Both the position numbers and the translations under genes were made by a program. This document shows, piece after piece, positions 1 through 6,471 of a stretch of DNA of 27,595 nt; the first letter of the stretch is position 1, and every line of letters starts with the position of its first letter. Source of the DNA: a virus; the IMG/VR virus record IMGVR_UViG_3300038825_000244, positions 1-27,595 of that record. One strand, 5' to 3'. The notes beneath the pieces were generated by a model. It made no database searches. It saw only the letters and a program-made list of their open reading frames with translations, and was not told where the DNA came from.

Positions 1-39
1 GTCGCGAATAACCCACATAGGTTGTTGTAGAAGAACCTA

Positions 40-657
40 TCATTTGGCACTCTTGAGTGCTTTAGTAAATTCTTCAGCAAAGTTCTTATCAAACCTAGCC
101 TTACTATACTTCTCAGCTATCTTGTAGAAAGGAAACATAGCCTGATAGGTTACGCTGTTCTTAAATGCAACCATCAGCTTAGCTGACCTGTCCTTCTGTC
201 TTTCCCACACACCATCAATACCTTTGATGTTACCAATGAATTGAGTTTGTTTTTTTATTAGACCACTCTTCCTTCCAGCAATATTACCAAACTTATTTAA
301 CTTGGCATTAGGTATGTAAGGTACGCCAACCTTAGATGACTCACCTGACCTAACACCACCATGCACTAAGTATTGCATGAACTTGTTTGCCCATTCAGTA
401 AAACCTAATGTGCCAGTAAGATTTGTTTTCCTTGCACTGATTCTATAAAAGGCTTTAGTTGTTCTTGCCATTGGTCTATCTAGTTTCTTAATCATTTGCT
501 TCTGCATCTCTCTATCTAAACCTTTCATACGATTACCTTTGCCTATGCCTAGTGTTTTGTTGATAGCCATAGCAGTAGCGAATGGCACTTGTTTCTTCTG
601 CACTCCAGTAGTCCACTTAGTTACATCTTTGATATTGTCTTTAATTGATACTCTCAT
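40..657 (-). CDS. Putative minor virion protein (gpZ / neck-tail completion-like)
   Basis: A 205-residue basic protein. The N-terminal stretch VPFATAMAINKT, the central GVWERQ element and the C-terminal FPFYKIAEK...RFDKNF...ALKSA pattern resemble phage minor tail protein Z or tail-completion proteins, which sit at the head-tail neck; this is a judgement from memory of the family. An in-frame TTG at 669 is possible, but I chose the ATG at 657 because GGAG lies 6 nt upstream and the ATG overlaps the stop of the preceding HTH gene (ATGA). It is odd for a virion protein to sit at the end of the early gene chain. If the genome is circularly permuted, the next genes beyond the window edge could be terminase and portal, which would make it the first gene of the morphogenesis block. 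Confidence 0.55.
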   Translation of the reverse strand: MRVSIKDNIKDVTKWTTGVQKKQVPFATAMAINKTLGIGKGNRMKGLDREMQKQMIKKLDRPMARTTKAFYRISARKTNLTGTLGFTEWANKFMQYLVHGGVRSGESSKVGVPYIPNAKLNKFGNIAGRKSGLIKKQTQFIGNIKGIDGVWERQKDRSAKLMVAFKNSVTYQAMFPFYKIAEKYSKARFDKNFAEEFTKALKSAK

Positions 658-812
658 CTCTTTCTCCAATATGATTGAGTCTCAAACTTTAATCCAAACT
701 CTTTAGCCTTTCTTCTTACAGTAGATGGATGCACATCATAAGTCATAGCTATATCATGGCTAGACTTACCCTCTTTTATTTTCTTTTCTAATTTGTTTTT
801 ATCTATCTTCAT
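654..812 (-). CDS. Small helix-turn-helix protein, 52 aa
   Basis: A 52-residue protein read by hand. Residues 14-40 (EGKSSHDIAMTYDV, then HPSTVRRKAKEFGL) have the spacing of a homeodomain-like or resolvase-type helix-turn-helix, with STVRRKA as the recognition helix. It probably binds DNA. It overlaps the upstream DUF3310 gene and the downstream gpZ-like gene by 4 nt each (ATGA), so all three are likely translated in a coupled way. Such short HTH proteins next to packaging genes are sometimes regulators or small-terminase-like proteins; which applies here cannot be told. Confidence 0.7.
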   Translation of the reverse strand: MKIDKNKLEKKIKEGKSSHDIAMTYDVHPSTVRRKAKEFGLKFETQSYWRKR

Positions 813-1027
813 AAGTTCTCGTAATGTTCTTTTAATTTATTAATATACCAAATACTCTTCTCTAAGTCCTGAATGTTAGCATCTTTGTACTTATGCCTAT
901 GTAGATACTTGATAGCATTACCCTCAAGATATGCAGGGAAGTTGCTCCCTAACTGTTGTTTAATGTAGTCAATACATTCAATGCCACCATTGTTGTAATG
1001 TGGTGGATGGTTTACTGGGTCACTCAT
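809..1027 (-). CDS. DUF3310 family protein
   Basis: A 72-residue protein with the hallmarks of DUF3310, also called the protein of unknown function SaV-like family. It has the N-terminal VNHPPHYNNGGIECID, the core GNAIKYLHRHKYKD and the closing DLEKSIWYINKL. The family is common among phage nucleotide-metabolism and replication genes, but its biochemical role is not settled. The start ATG follows the upstream stop directly and has AAGGAG 6 nt away. Its own stop overlaps the start of the HTH gene by 4 nt. Confidence 0.88.
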   Translation of the reverse strand: MSDPVNHPPHYNNGGIECIDYIKQQLGSNFPAYLEGNAIKYLHRHKYKDANIQDLEKSIWYINKLKEHYENL

Positions 1028-1387
1028 TTATCTCTCCTTCAATTTTTTATTATATTCTTCACATAATTTTTTAACATTAAACTTTTTATTTTCTCCACTT
1101 GAACAGCAATTTGATTGTGGATATAGAATACAATCTAAAGCCTTAATTAAATCTTTTACACAATTAGAATCCCAATTTCCATTATCTTTAGTATTGAGTT
1201 GAAATATTAAATTTAATAATTTTGCATTTGTATTATATCGCAGGAGGTTAACTGGATAAAAATGTTTATATGTTAAATAAAATTCTTTTGGGTCATAAGA
1301 CCAATAACCCCATTTTGTTTTAGGTTTAGTTCTGCCAAACCATTCAGGTAAATTATTTGATAAATAAACAGTCTTTTCTAAATTCAT
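1028..1387 (-). CDS. Hypothetical protein, 119 aa
   Basis: I do not recognise this protein. It is soluble, rich in Asn, Lys, Tyr and Trp, with an aromatic N-terminal half (EWFGRTKPKTKWGYWSYD) and a cysteine cluster near residue 95 (SNCCSSGE). It is even more AT-rich than its neighbours, which could hint at separate acquisition. The start ATG overlaps the stop of the preceding gene (ATGA) and has AAAGGAG just upstream, so expression looks coupled and efficient. Confidence 0.65.
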   Translation of the reverse strand: MNLEKTVYLSNNLPEWFGRTKPKTKWGYWSYDPKEFYLTYKHFYPVNLLRYNTNAKLLNLIFQLNTKDNGNWDSNCVKDLIKALDCILYPQSNCCSSGENKKFNVKKLCEEYNKKLKER

Positions 1388-1569
1388 TTTTTTCTCCTTT
1401 TAGTTATTTCATTCTTACATTTTTGTATGACCTTTTTCTTAGCACTTGGCGATTCAATGTAATCATTTAGTTCCTGAAGTGTCATACTCTTCAAGTAGTA
1501 GTGTTCTGTTGTTATCTTGCCAGTAGCTCTATCTTTTACTTTGGCACTTTGTTTTAGTTTAATTGGCAT
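1384..1569 (-). CDS. Conserved small phage protein, 61 aa
   Basis: A 61-residue basic protein starting MPIKLKQSAKVKDRATGK, then TTEHYYLKS and a lysine/arginine-rich end (NEITKRRKK). This pattern recurs in small conserved proteins of marine and enteric phages, without a known function. GAGGAG lies 6 nt before the ATG, inside the end of the upstream nuclease-like gene, which it overlaps by 16 nt. Its high net charge suggests nucleic-acid contact; that is inference. Confidence 0.75.
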   Translation of the reverse strand: MPIKLKQSAKVKDRATGKITTEHYYLKSMTLQELNDYIESPSAKKKVIQKCKNEITKRRKK

Positions 1570-2015
1570 ATCTGCTCCTCAGTTAGTGTATCTATTCTCA
1601 TACAATAGTTCTTAAATATATCTATAGGTATCAGGTAAGCATCAATTATCTTTCCATCAATCATGTAGTTCTTACCTTCAGGTATATTGTTTTCTAATAT
1701 ACATATCTTTAAATCATTTGACTTAATCCAATACAACATAGACTTAGTTAGATATGCCCAATAGTCTGCTGTACTTGCATTAATACCTGATTCAATCTTA
1801 TTACAGTAAGTTTCTATAAAAGCATTATTAGTTCTGTCAGTGTGCTTATCTCTTTTAACCTCTATTGTTTTATCTATCTCAGGAATCATAATGTCATATT
1901 CTTTAAAGTTGCCTTCCATCTTGTACGCCATTGGATGCTTCCTGTTGATAATATTAAGAACAAACCTTTCACCAGCTTCTCCATAAGGTAGGTCTTCATT
2001 ATAAAATTTATTCAC
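1554..2015 (-). CDS. PD-(D/E)XK nuclease-like protein
   Basis: A 153-residue protein. E16 (GEAGERF), D41 (EYDIMIP) and E52-V-K54 fit the E...D...ExK active site of PD-(D/E)XK nucleases. A middle stretch, NAFIETYCNKIESG...TADYWAYLT, resembles restriction-endonuclease-fold phage proteins that act on DNA ends or branched DNA. The start is GTG at 2015, read through the stop of the upstream 38-residue gene, so coupling is likely; no ATG alternative keeps the first catalytic Glu. Specific substrate unknown. It is one of four proteins with this nuclease fold in the early half of the window. Confidence 0.7.
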   Translation of the reverse strand: MNKFYNEDLPYGEAGERFVLNIINRKHPMAYKMEGNFKEYDIMIPEIDKTIEVKRDKHTDRTNNAFIETYCNKIESGINASTADYWAYLTKSMLYWIKSNDLKICILENNIPEGKNYMIDGKIIDAYLIPIDIFKNYCMRIDTLTEEQICQLN

Positions 2016-2128
2016 TTCTTCTTTTTTTCCTTTTTCTTTTTACCAAAGATTTTATCCCAATTATCATCAATCTTTTTCTTATCTTCTTTACGTCTTTTAG
2101 ACCCCTTACCACCATGCCACTTAGACAT
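2012..2128 (-). CDS. Small basic phage protein, 38 aa (KWHGGKG type)
   Basis: A 38-residue lysine-rich peptide, MSKWHGGKGSKRRKED, then DDNWDKIFGK and a poly-lysine tail. Small proteins with the same layout, W-H-G-G-K-G at the start and NWDKIFGKK at the end, recur in T7-like and marine phages with no assigned role. It overlaps the upstream gene by 8 nt and the downstream GTG start by 4 nt, so it is a link in a translationally coupled chain. Confidence 0.75.
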   Translation of the reverse strand: MSKWHGGKGSKRRKEDKKKIDDNWDKIFGKKKKEKKKK

Positions 2129-2615
2129 AATCAACCTTCTGTATATTAACTGACTTATCTAATTTGCTTAGTAATTCTTTAGCTCTCATAAAATCACTGG
2201 GGATGCATCTAAATAATTCCTCAATACTAAATATCATTATATCCTTCTCATCTTTGTGTATTTTCTCCAGTATAGGTTTGTCAGAATCAGTATCACAAAC
2301 CAGTGCTGTTTTATTATCAAAGTTAAAACACTTGGCACTGGGTTGTATTTGCATGTAACCACTTTCCTCACATTTGATATTTAACTGCTCATAAGCTCTT
2401 AACATCATTTCAGCCATCTTAAGTTGCTTTTGTTTAGAATCATTAATCATAGAATCTTTTAACATTTGCTCTGCTCTACAAAACTTAATCTCAAACTTAA
2501 CACCAACAATCTTAAAGATGCGTTTACGATTACCCCACTTAACATAAGTCTCATTCTCATAAGTTCTTAAATCTTTTAATCTATCTTTTAATGTTTCATC
2601 TAAATATATTTTCAT
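2121..2615 (-). CDS. Hypothetical protein, 164 aa
   Basis: I do not recognise this protein. It is probably alpha-helical and soluble, beginning MKIYLDETLKDRLKDLRTY and ending LLSKLDKSVNIQKVDYV, with several separated Cys residues and no clear catalytic motif. An upstream in-frame ATG at 2630 has no ribosome binding site. The ATG at 2615 has AGGAAG at the right distance, so I start there. It is the first ordinary gene after the repeat block that follows the primase-helicase gene. Confidence 0.65.
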   Translation of the reverse strand: MKIYLDETLKDRLKDLRTYENETYVKWGNRKRIFKIVGVKFEIKFCRAEQMLKDSMINDSKQKQLKMAEMMLRAYEQLNIKCEESGYMQIQPSAKCFNFDNKTALVCDTDSDKPILEKIHKDEKDIMIFSIEELFRCIPSDFMRAKELLSKLDKSVNIQKVDYV

Positions 2616-2646
2616 AAACTTCCTTATCATTTAGAAGGGAAGTAAG

Positions 2647-2665
2647 GGAAGTATTACATACTTCC
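2647..2665. repeat. Perfect 7-bp inverted repeat
   Basis: GGAAGTA and TACTTCC flank a 5-nt centre (TTACA). The element lies between the direct-repeat block and the next gene. In RNA it would form a 7-bp stem without a following U-tract, so it is not a standard terminator. As DNA it could be a dimeric protein site, using the same GGAAGT core as the direct repeats. Confidence 0.5.
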
Positions 2666-2752
2666 TTCCCTTCCTTCCTTCATAATTGTTGATATTTGAC
2701 CAAAACTTCCTTCAAAACTTCCTACCAAACTTCCTTCAAACTTCCTTCTCAT
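2654..2752 (-). CDS. Candidate repeat-encoded peptide, 32 aa
   Basis: An open frame of 32 codons begins at the ATG that overlaps the primase-helicase stop (TAATG). It reads MRRKFEGSLVGSFEGSFGQ and ends REGSM. The Gly-Ser repeats are spelled by the 12-bp direct repeats, so the frame could be a by-product of a DNA-level repeat. Starting exactly at a coupled stop and having a repeat period divisible by three are the only arguments for translation. Confidence 0.35.
   Translation of the reverse strand: MRRKFEGSLVGSFEGSFGQISTIMKEGREGSM
2704..2745. repeat. Four short direct repeats, 11-12 bp period
   Basis: The heptamer AACTTCC (GGAAGTT on the minus strand) occurs at 2704, 2716, 2728 and 2739, mostly within a longer GGAAGTTT context. 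The spacing is 12, 12 and 11 bp, about one helical turn. The block lies directly after the primase-helicase gene. An iteron-like protein-binding site or replication origin is possible; a repeat in a small coding frame is the alternative. Confidence 0.6.
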
Positions 2753-4692
2753 TAGAACTCATCCTCAAAGTTTGGCTGTCTATTTTTGAATTTCATGTGC
2801 TGCCAGCCAAATTTATCATGCTTAAACACCTGTCCTTTTTCTTTTAAAGCATCTAAATGTTTACCAATATTATTGGCATTTATACTATCCCCAGCTTTGT
2901 TCTTTACAAATCCTTCTAAGTCACTAGGCGTTAAGAATTGGTCTTGGGGATTCTGATTATCTTTAATATAAGCAACAGTCTCTAATGCAGTTAAGGTTCT
3001 ATCTTGCATCATAGGTAGTTTATCTGTCCTCTTAGTCTTAAAATCAATTGTAGTCTCTTCTAAGAAGCCTGACGTTAGGTTCAAGCCTTCGCCAATAATC
3101 TCTACTTCTTTAAATACAAAGGACTTCTCAGACATTCCCTGACCATCTTTGTTTAAAGTCTGCTCAAAGGTCACAAACATTTGCTCTTCCAAAGTATCAC
3201 CTACAGCCTTATCTTCTCTATCTACCTTAAATTCATAATCTAAAGAAGCACCCATAACACTAGAACCTCTACCTCTATCTGAGTTTCCATGACCAGTATG
3301 ATGAACCAAACATACACAACACTTATAATGTGATATAAGTCCATCTAATTTATTAATAAAGTTACCAACATCCTCTGCACTGTTCTCATTACCTACAAAG
3401 TTTCTTTGGAACGTATCAATAACAATCATGCCTATCTCACCAACCTGTTGTGTAAGAGCTTCTATCTCTTCTTCTAACATCTTAAAGTCATCAGCATCAT
3501 TAACCCTGACAGCTCTATCTGATAGATATAAAGGTACGCCAGTTAAATCAAACATACCTTGTTGCCAAGCTGCTAACCTTCTTTTAACACCCCTTTGACC
3601 TTCACCACATACATACATAACTGGTTTAGAGAATGATTCATTGCCATAAAAGCTCTCACCCTTAGCAATAGCAGCAGCCATAGCTATAGCAATAAATGAC
3701 TTACCACTCTTAGGTTTACCAAAGATACACATTAATGATTCTTTTTCTACTACATCTCTTATTAACCAATCAGGATTATCTACCTGTTTTAATACTTCAT
3801 CAGCTCTAGTGAAAGTAACCATACCTTTTGGCTTCTTCTCTACACAACTGTTTATATAATCTTCTAAATCTTTAGACTCCTTAAAATCTCCTCTTACAAA
3901 TGCATCATATAAATCATCCTTCTCTTTAAAGTATGCTGGTGGTTGAGCTACCTTAACTTTACAACCATTCTTCTTGAGCATAGATGCGATTTCATTAGCA
4001 CACTTTAATCCTGCTTCATCATTATCAGGAAATACCCAAACCTCTCTACCAAAGATAGGACTCCAATCTGCCTTCTCCCAGCTATTAACACCACCATGCC
4101 AAGTACAACTATCTCCATCATATATTGCCTCACAACCCCTTAAGGCCTTCTCACCCTCGTTTAACAACAAAGGCTTGTCCTTAGCTTTGTCAGTGTAATA
4201 AATAGGTAATAAGCCTTCAGGACGTTTCATAGACCATGAACCATCTTGGTTTAAGCTAAAAGGTGCATACTTCTGTTTAATATAATGTCCTTCAGGAAAT
4301 CTTAATACCATAAAAGTATCAGAGTACTTGACCTTCACAACAGCGTTCTTGTAAAGGTCAATCATTTGTTCCCTAGAGAATGACCTAGCATTACTTTTCT
4401 GTTTGATAGTAGGGGTACTATCAACAGTGATTAAGGAGTCATTAGAATATAATGCTAAGTCATGACCAAACTGTTTTAAAACTGTATTCACATCTTGATT
4501 CATGTGTTTAATTAAATCTATGATGCCACCACCAGTATCATGCTCAAAGCTATACCAAGTGCCTGACTCTAAATTTAATGTTAATGACCCATGAGTCCCC
4601 CATCTAAGTTCTTTAGATGAGGAGCTACTAGGTTCTCCAAGAAGTTGCTTTGCAACATCAGGAGCTATTCTTTGCCAATCTACTGACTGCAT
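2752..4692 (-). CDS. Primase-helicase: Toprim plus RepA-like RecA/AAA ATPase
   Basis: A 646-residue replication enzyme. Residues 1-80 resemble a primase N-terminal domain without an obvious zinc finger. A Toprim-like region follows (E179 in LLLNEGE, D223 and D225 in FPDNDEAG), expected to hold the metal for primer synthesis or to act in regulation. From about residue 300 comes a RepA/AAA_25-type ATPase: Walker A GKPKSGKS at 325-332, Walker B MIVIDT with D426, then LVHHTGHG near 463-469 and GRGSSVMGA. The C-terminal 80 residues look like a winged helix. It should unwind the phage origin and may prime synthesis. It follows the SSB-like gene, with a shared base at the junction. No DNA polymerase is visible nearby, so the host enzyme is probably used. 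Confidence 0.9.
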   Translation of the reverse strand: MQSVDWQRIAPDVAKQLLGEPSSSSSKELRWGTHGSLTLNLESGTWYSFEHDTGGGIIDLIKHMNQDVNTVLKQFGHDLALYSNDSLITVDSTPTIKQKSNARSFSREQMIDLYKNAVVKVKYSDTFMVLRFPEGHYIKQKYAPFSLNQDGSWSMKRPEGLLPIYYTDKAKDKPLLLNEGEKALRGCEAIYDGDSCTWHGGVNSWEKADWSPIFGREVWVFPDNDEAGLKCANEIASMLKKNGCKVKVAQPPAYFKEKDDLYDAFVRGDFKESKDLEDYINSCVEKKPKGMVTFTRADEVLKQVDNPDWLIRDVVEKESLMCIFGKPKSGKSFIAIAMAAAIAKGESFYGNESFSKPVMYVCGEGQRGVKRRLAAWQQGMFDLTGVPLYLSDRAVRVNDADDFKMLEEEIEALTQQVGEIGMIVIDTFQRNFVGNENSAEDVGNFINKLDGLISHYKCCVCLVHHTGHGNSDRGRGSSVMGASLDYEFKVDREDKAVGDTLEEQMFVTFEQTLNKDGQGMSEKSFVFKEVEIIGEGLNLTSGFLEETTIDFKTKRTDKLPMMQDRTLTALETVAYIKDNQNPQDQFLTPSDLEGFVKNKAGDSINANNIGKHLDALKEKGQVFKHDKFGWQHMKFKNRQPNFEDEF

Positions 4693-5327
4693 CAGAATGG
4701 TATATCGTCATCAGATAATTCATTCTTATCAACCATCTCTTGCACTTTATCTGCAAGACCATCATTAGGACTTTTAAATGTGTCCTCTACTGGTGCTTCT
4801 TGGTCTATATACCATTGAGGTATTACAAATCCATCAGCTCTTGGTGCAAACTTAGCAAAACTAAATGATAGCTCTGAAGAGTTACCCATACCAACCTGTA
4901 TTGGCTTAGAGCCTTCATACTTCACTACAGGTAAGTTAGATGAACTTGCATCCATTTGATTCCAAAAGCCACCTAGTATGCTGTTAAAAGCACTAGATTC
5001 AGCATAAGTAAATCTTTGCCATAGATAAGCATGTTGTGCTCCTTGTGGCATTACCCAAGCACTGAAGGCTCTTTTGTAATCATCTGCTGGTTTAGGATTA
5101 ACTACACCAAATTTATCATCCCAAGTATATTCAAATCCATCAGCTTTAGTATATCTACCCCATCCTGATTTGAATGTTGCAGGGTCAAGCTGTAGATATT
5201 GAAAATCTACTGGTGTTTCACCATTAGCAAAGAACTGCTGATGGGAAGTTTTGAAAGCAAGATAAACTTGCTGACTCTCATTGGAACTACTCATTCCACC
5301 TAATATATCCATAATATATTTCTCCAT
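4692..5327 (-). CDS. Probable single-stranded DNA-binding protein
   Basis: A 211-residue protein ending in an acidic tail, NELSDDDIPF. This matches the DDDIPF tip by which bacterial SSB recruits replication and repair proteins. The body, with many aromatic residues, fits a beta-rich DNA-binding domain, although I cannot confirm an OB fold by eye. Its place between a resolvase-like nuclease and the primase-helicase supports a replication or recombination role. The first ATG overlaps the upstream stop (TAATG). A second ATG at 5312 is placed 9 nt after GGAG and could be the main start. Confidence 0.78.
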   Translation of the reverse strand: MEKYIMDILGGMSSSNESQQVYLAFKTSHQQFFANGETPVDFQYLQLDPATFKSGWGRYTKADGFEYTWDDKFGVVNPKPADDYKRAFSAWVMPQGAQHAYLWQRFTYAESSAFNSILGGFWNQMDASSSNLPVVKYEGSKPIQVGMGNSSELSFSFAKFAPRADGFVIPQWYIDQEAPVEDTFKSPNDGLADKVQEMVDKNELSDDDIPF

Positions 5328-5536
5328 TAATGTATTGTTTTATCAATACTGTTTAAGTAATCAGCTTCAAGTTGGGTATAGCACCTTTCCTTAAAACTGT
5401 AATAATCCTCATCATTGACTATGCCAAATACGTCACAAGCAATGCTGATTCTTTCGTAGGCTTTCCTACAAAACTCTTCAAAATCCTCTTGAAGCAAATA
5501 ACTATTTAAATCCATTTGCTTTTTGTAAGATTTCAT
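5327..5536 (-). CDS. Hypothetical protein, 69 aa
   Basis: I do not recognise this small acidic, helical protein (LLQEDFEEFCRKAYERI, then NDEDYYSFKERCY). It overlaps the end of the nuclease gene by 35 nt and its stop overlaps the start of the SSB-like gene (TAATG). The ATG at 5536 has no clear ribosome binding site; the in-frame ATG at 5515 would give 62 residues and has none either, so the start is uncertain. Confidence 0.6.
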   Translation of the reverse strand: MKSYKKQMDLNSYLLQEDFEEFCRKAYERISIACDVFGIVNDEDYYSFKERCYTQLEADYLNSIDKTIH

Positions 5537-5924
5537 CTAAATTTTCACATATTTCTGATAGTGGGCAGAGGTAAGTACATTCCCAATTTGGCGTATCAAC
5601 TGACGTAACCAAGAACAAGGGAATCACACACATTATTTGCTTCCTATCATATTTATAAATTAGTATAGGAATTAGGTTGTCACCAGCACTCTCAACTGCT
5701 TGTTTCCACCATTCATTCTTATACATTGATTTCTTAGCACTAGCTTTATATCTTTTACATTCGATTGCGAACTTATCAAAATATATGTCAGCCATGCCTT
5801 TTGTTTGATACTGGTCAAGGTTTCTTTTAACCCTAGTATCAATACCTTTAGATTCAAGGACAGTATTAAGTTTGTTACATATAACTCTCTCAAATGCTGC
5901 TCCTTTGTTTCTACTGTTTACCAT
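5502..5924 (-). CDS. PD-(D/E)XK nuclease, Holliday junction resolvase-like
   Basis: A 140-residue protein. E12 (NKGAAFERVI), D46 (GMADIYF) and E55-C-K57 (FAIECKRYK) form a clear PD-(D/E)XK active site. WWKQAVESAG and IPILIYKYDRKQIMCVI follow, as in small Hjc-like resolvases and related phage nucleases. In this setting, before the SSB-like protein and primase-helicase, it could resolve branched intermediates from replication or recombination before packaging. The ATG overlaps the stop of an upstream membrane peptide gene (TAATG). Confidence 0.8.
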   Translation of the reverse strand: MVNSRNKGAAFERVICNKLNTVLESKGIDTRVKRNLDQYQTKGMADIYFDKFAIECKRYKASAKKSMYKNEWWKQAVESAGDNLIPILIYKYDRKQIMCVIPLFLVTSVDTPNWECTYLCPLSEICENLDEILQKANGFK

Positions 5925-6031
5925 TAATCTAGCTTATTAAGTATGTAAATTGCAGCTACTACACTTATTATTGTAGCTATTGCTAACAACCCAACAAAGC
6001 CACCCAATATATATAGAATCCAGTCAAGCAT
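5924..6031 (-). CDS. Single-span membrane peptide, 35 aa
   Basis: A 35-residue peptide read by hand. Residues 3-32 are almost entirely hydrophobic (ILYILGGFVGLLAIATIIS, then VVAAIYIL), ending NKLD. It is expected to lie in the inner membrane with a single helix. AAGGA lies 9 nt before the ATG, inside the upstream gene, and the stop overlaps the nuclease start (TAATG). Function unknown. Confidence 0.65.
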   Translation of the reverse strand: MLDWILYILGGFVGLLAIATIISVVAAIYILNKLD

Positions 6032-6188
6032 TAAAATCAGTCCTTACAACCCTTCCACTTTGGTATTGTATTTCTCTGTAATGACTACCAGCTCCCTTTT
6101 GAAAATAGTAATAAGCAATCTGCTTATCTAACTTTTCAGCCTTTAACTCTTCTCTTCTCTTAGCTACTGCTTTGCTATTTTGACCCAT
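6024..6188 (-). CDS. Hypothetical protein, 54 aa
   Basis: A 54-residue basic protein read by hand: a charged helical N-terminus (AVAKRREELKAEKLDKQ), then an aromatic patch IAYYYFQKGAGSHY. I do not recognise a family. A GAGAAG element precedes the ATG, which comes 1 nt after the stop of the ribbon-helix-helix gene. The gene overlaps the downstream membrane peptide gene by 8 nt. The coding call rests mainly on this tight packing. Confidence 0.6.
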   Translation of the reverse strand: MGQNSKAVAKRREELKAEKLDKQIAYYYFQKGAGSHYREIQYQSGRVVRTDFNA

Positions 6189-6189
6189 G

Positions 6190-6339
6190 TTACTTCTCTG
6201 ACTTATAAGAACACATACCTAGCTTCAGCAATAGCTGAGTAGCTGATTCAATGTTCATATTGTTTACAATTGCGAACACCTTAATTTCCTTATGTAGTTC
6301 TTCAGGAATCCAAAGTGCTTTTTTAGTTTTATCGTCCAT
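6190..6339 (-). CDS. Ribbon-helix-helix (Arc/CopG-like) regulator candidate
   Basis: A 49-residue protein. KKALWIPEELHKEIK fits the beta strand and first helix of ribbon-helix-helix DNA-binding proteins, and NNMNIESATQLLLKLG fits the second helix. Such proteins bind operators as dimers and usually repress transcription. A strong ribosome binding site (AAGGAGAG) precedes the ATG. The gene begins a new block after a 130-bp, very AT-rich gap downstream of the methyltransferase gene, so it could control its own block or its neighbours; the operator is not identified. Confidence 0.7.
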   Translation of the reverse strand: MDDKTKKALWIPEELHKEIKVFAIVNNMNIESATQLLLKLGMCSYKSEK

Positions 6340-6364
6340 TTAACTCTCCTTTTTTATATTAATA

Positions 6365-6451
6365 TTAATTTAAGATTTTTACCACTTCTTTTGTGTTTAT
6401 ATCCGTTTCATGCCCTATAATCTTGTTAAGGGCAATTGATAAACTCTCCAT
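6365..6451 (-). CDS. Candidate peptide ORF, 28 aa
   Basis: A 28-codon frame, MESLSIALNKIIGHETD then INTKEVVKIL, lies in the gap between the methyltransferase and ribbon-helix-helix genes. GAGAG elements lie upstream but not at ideal spacing. It is reported because the gap is otherwise empty and the sequence has a plausible helical composition. The gap may instead be untranslated leader or promoter DNA. Confidence 0.3.
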   Translation of the reverse strand: MESLSIALNKIIGHETDINTKEVVKILN

Positions 6452-6471
6452 ACTCTAAATACTCTCATTAT

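Noticed and set aside
5672-5893. Minus-strand frame of 73 codons within the resolvase-like gene
   Set aside because: The main frame has a complete nuclease active site; this overlapping frame has no ribosome binding site or recognisable motif.
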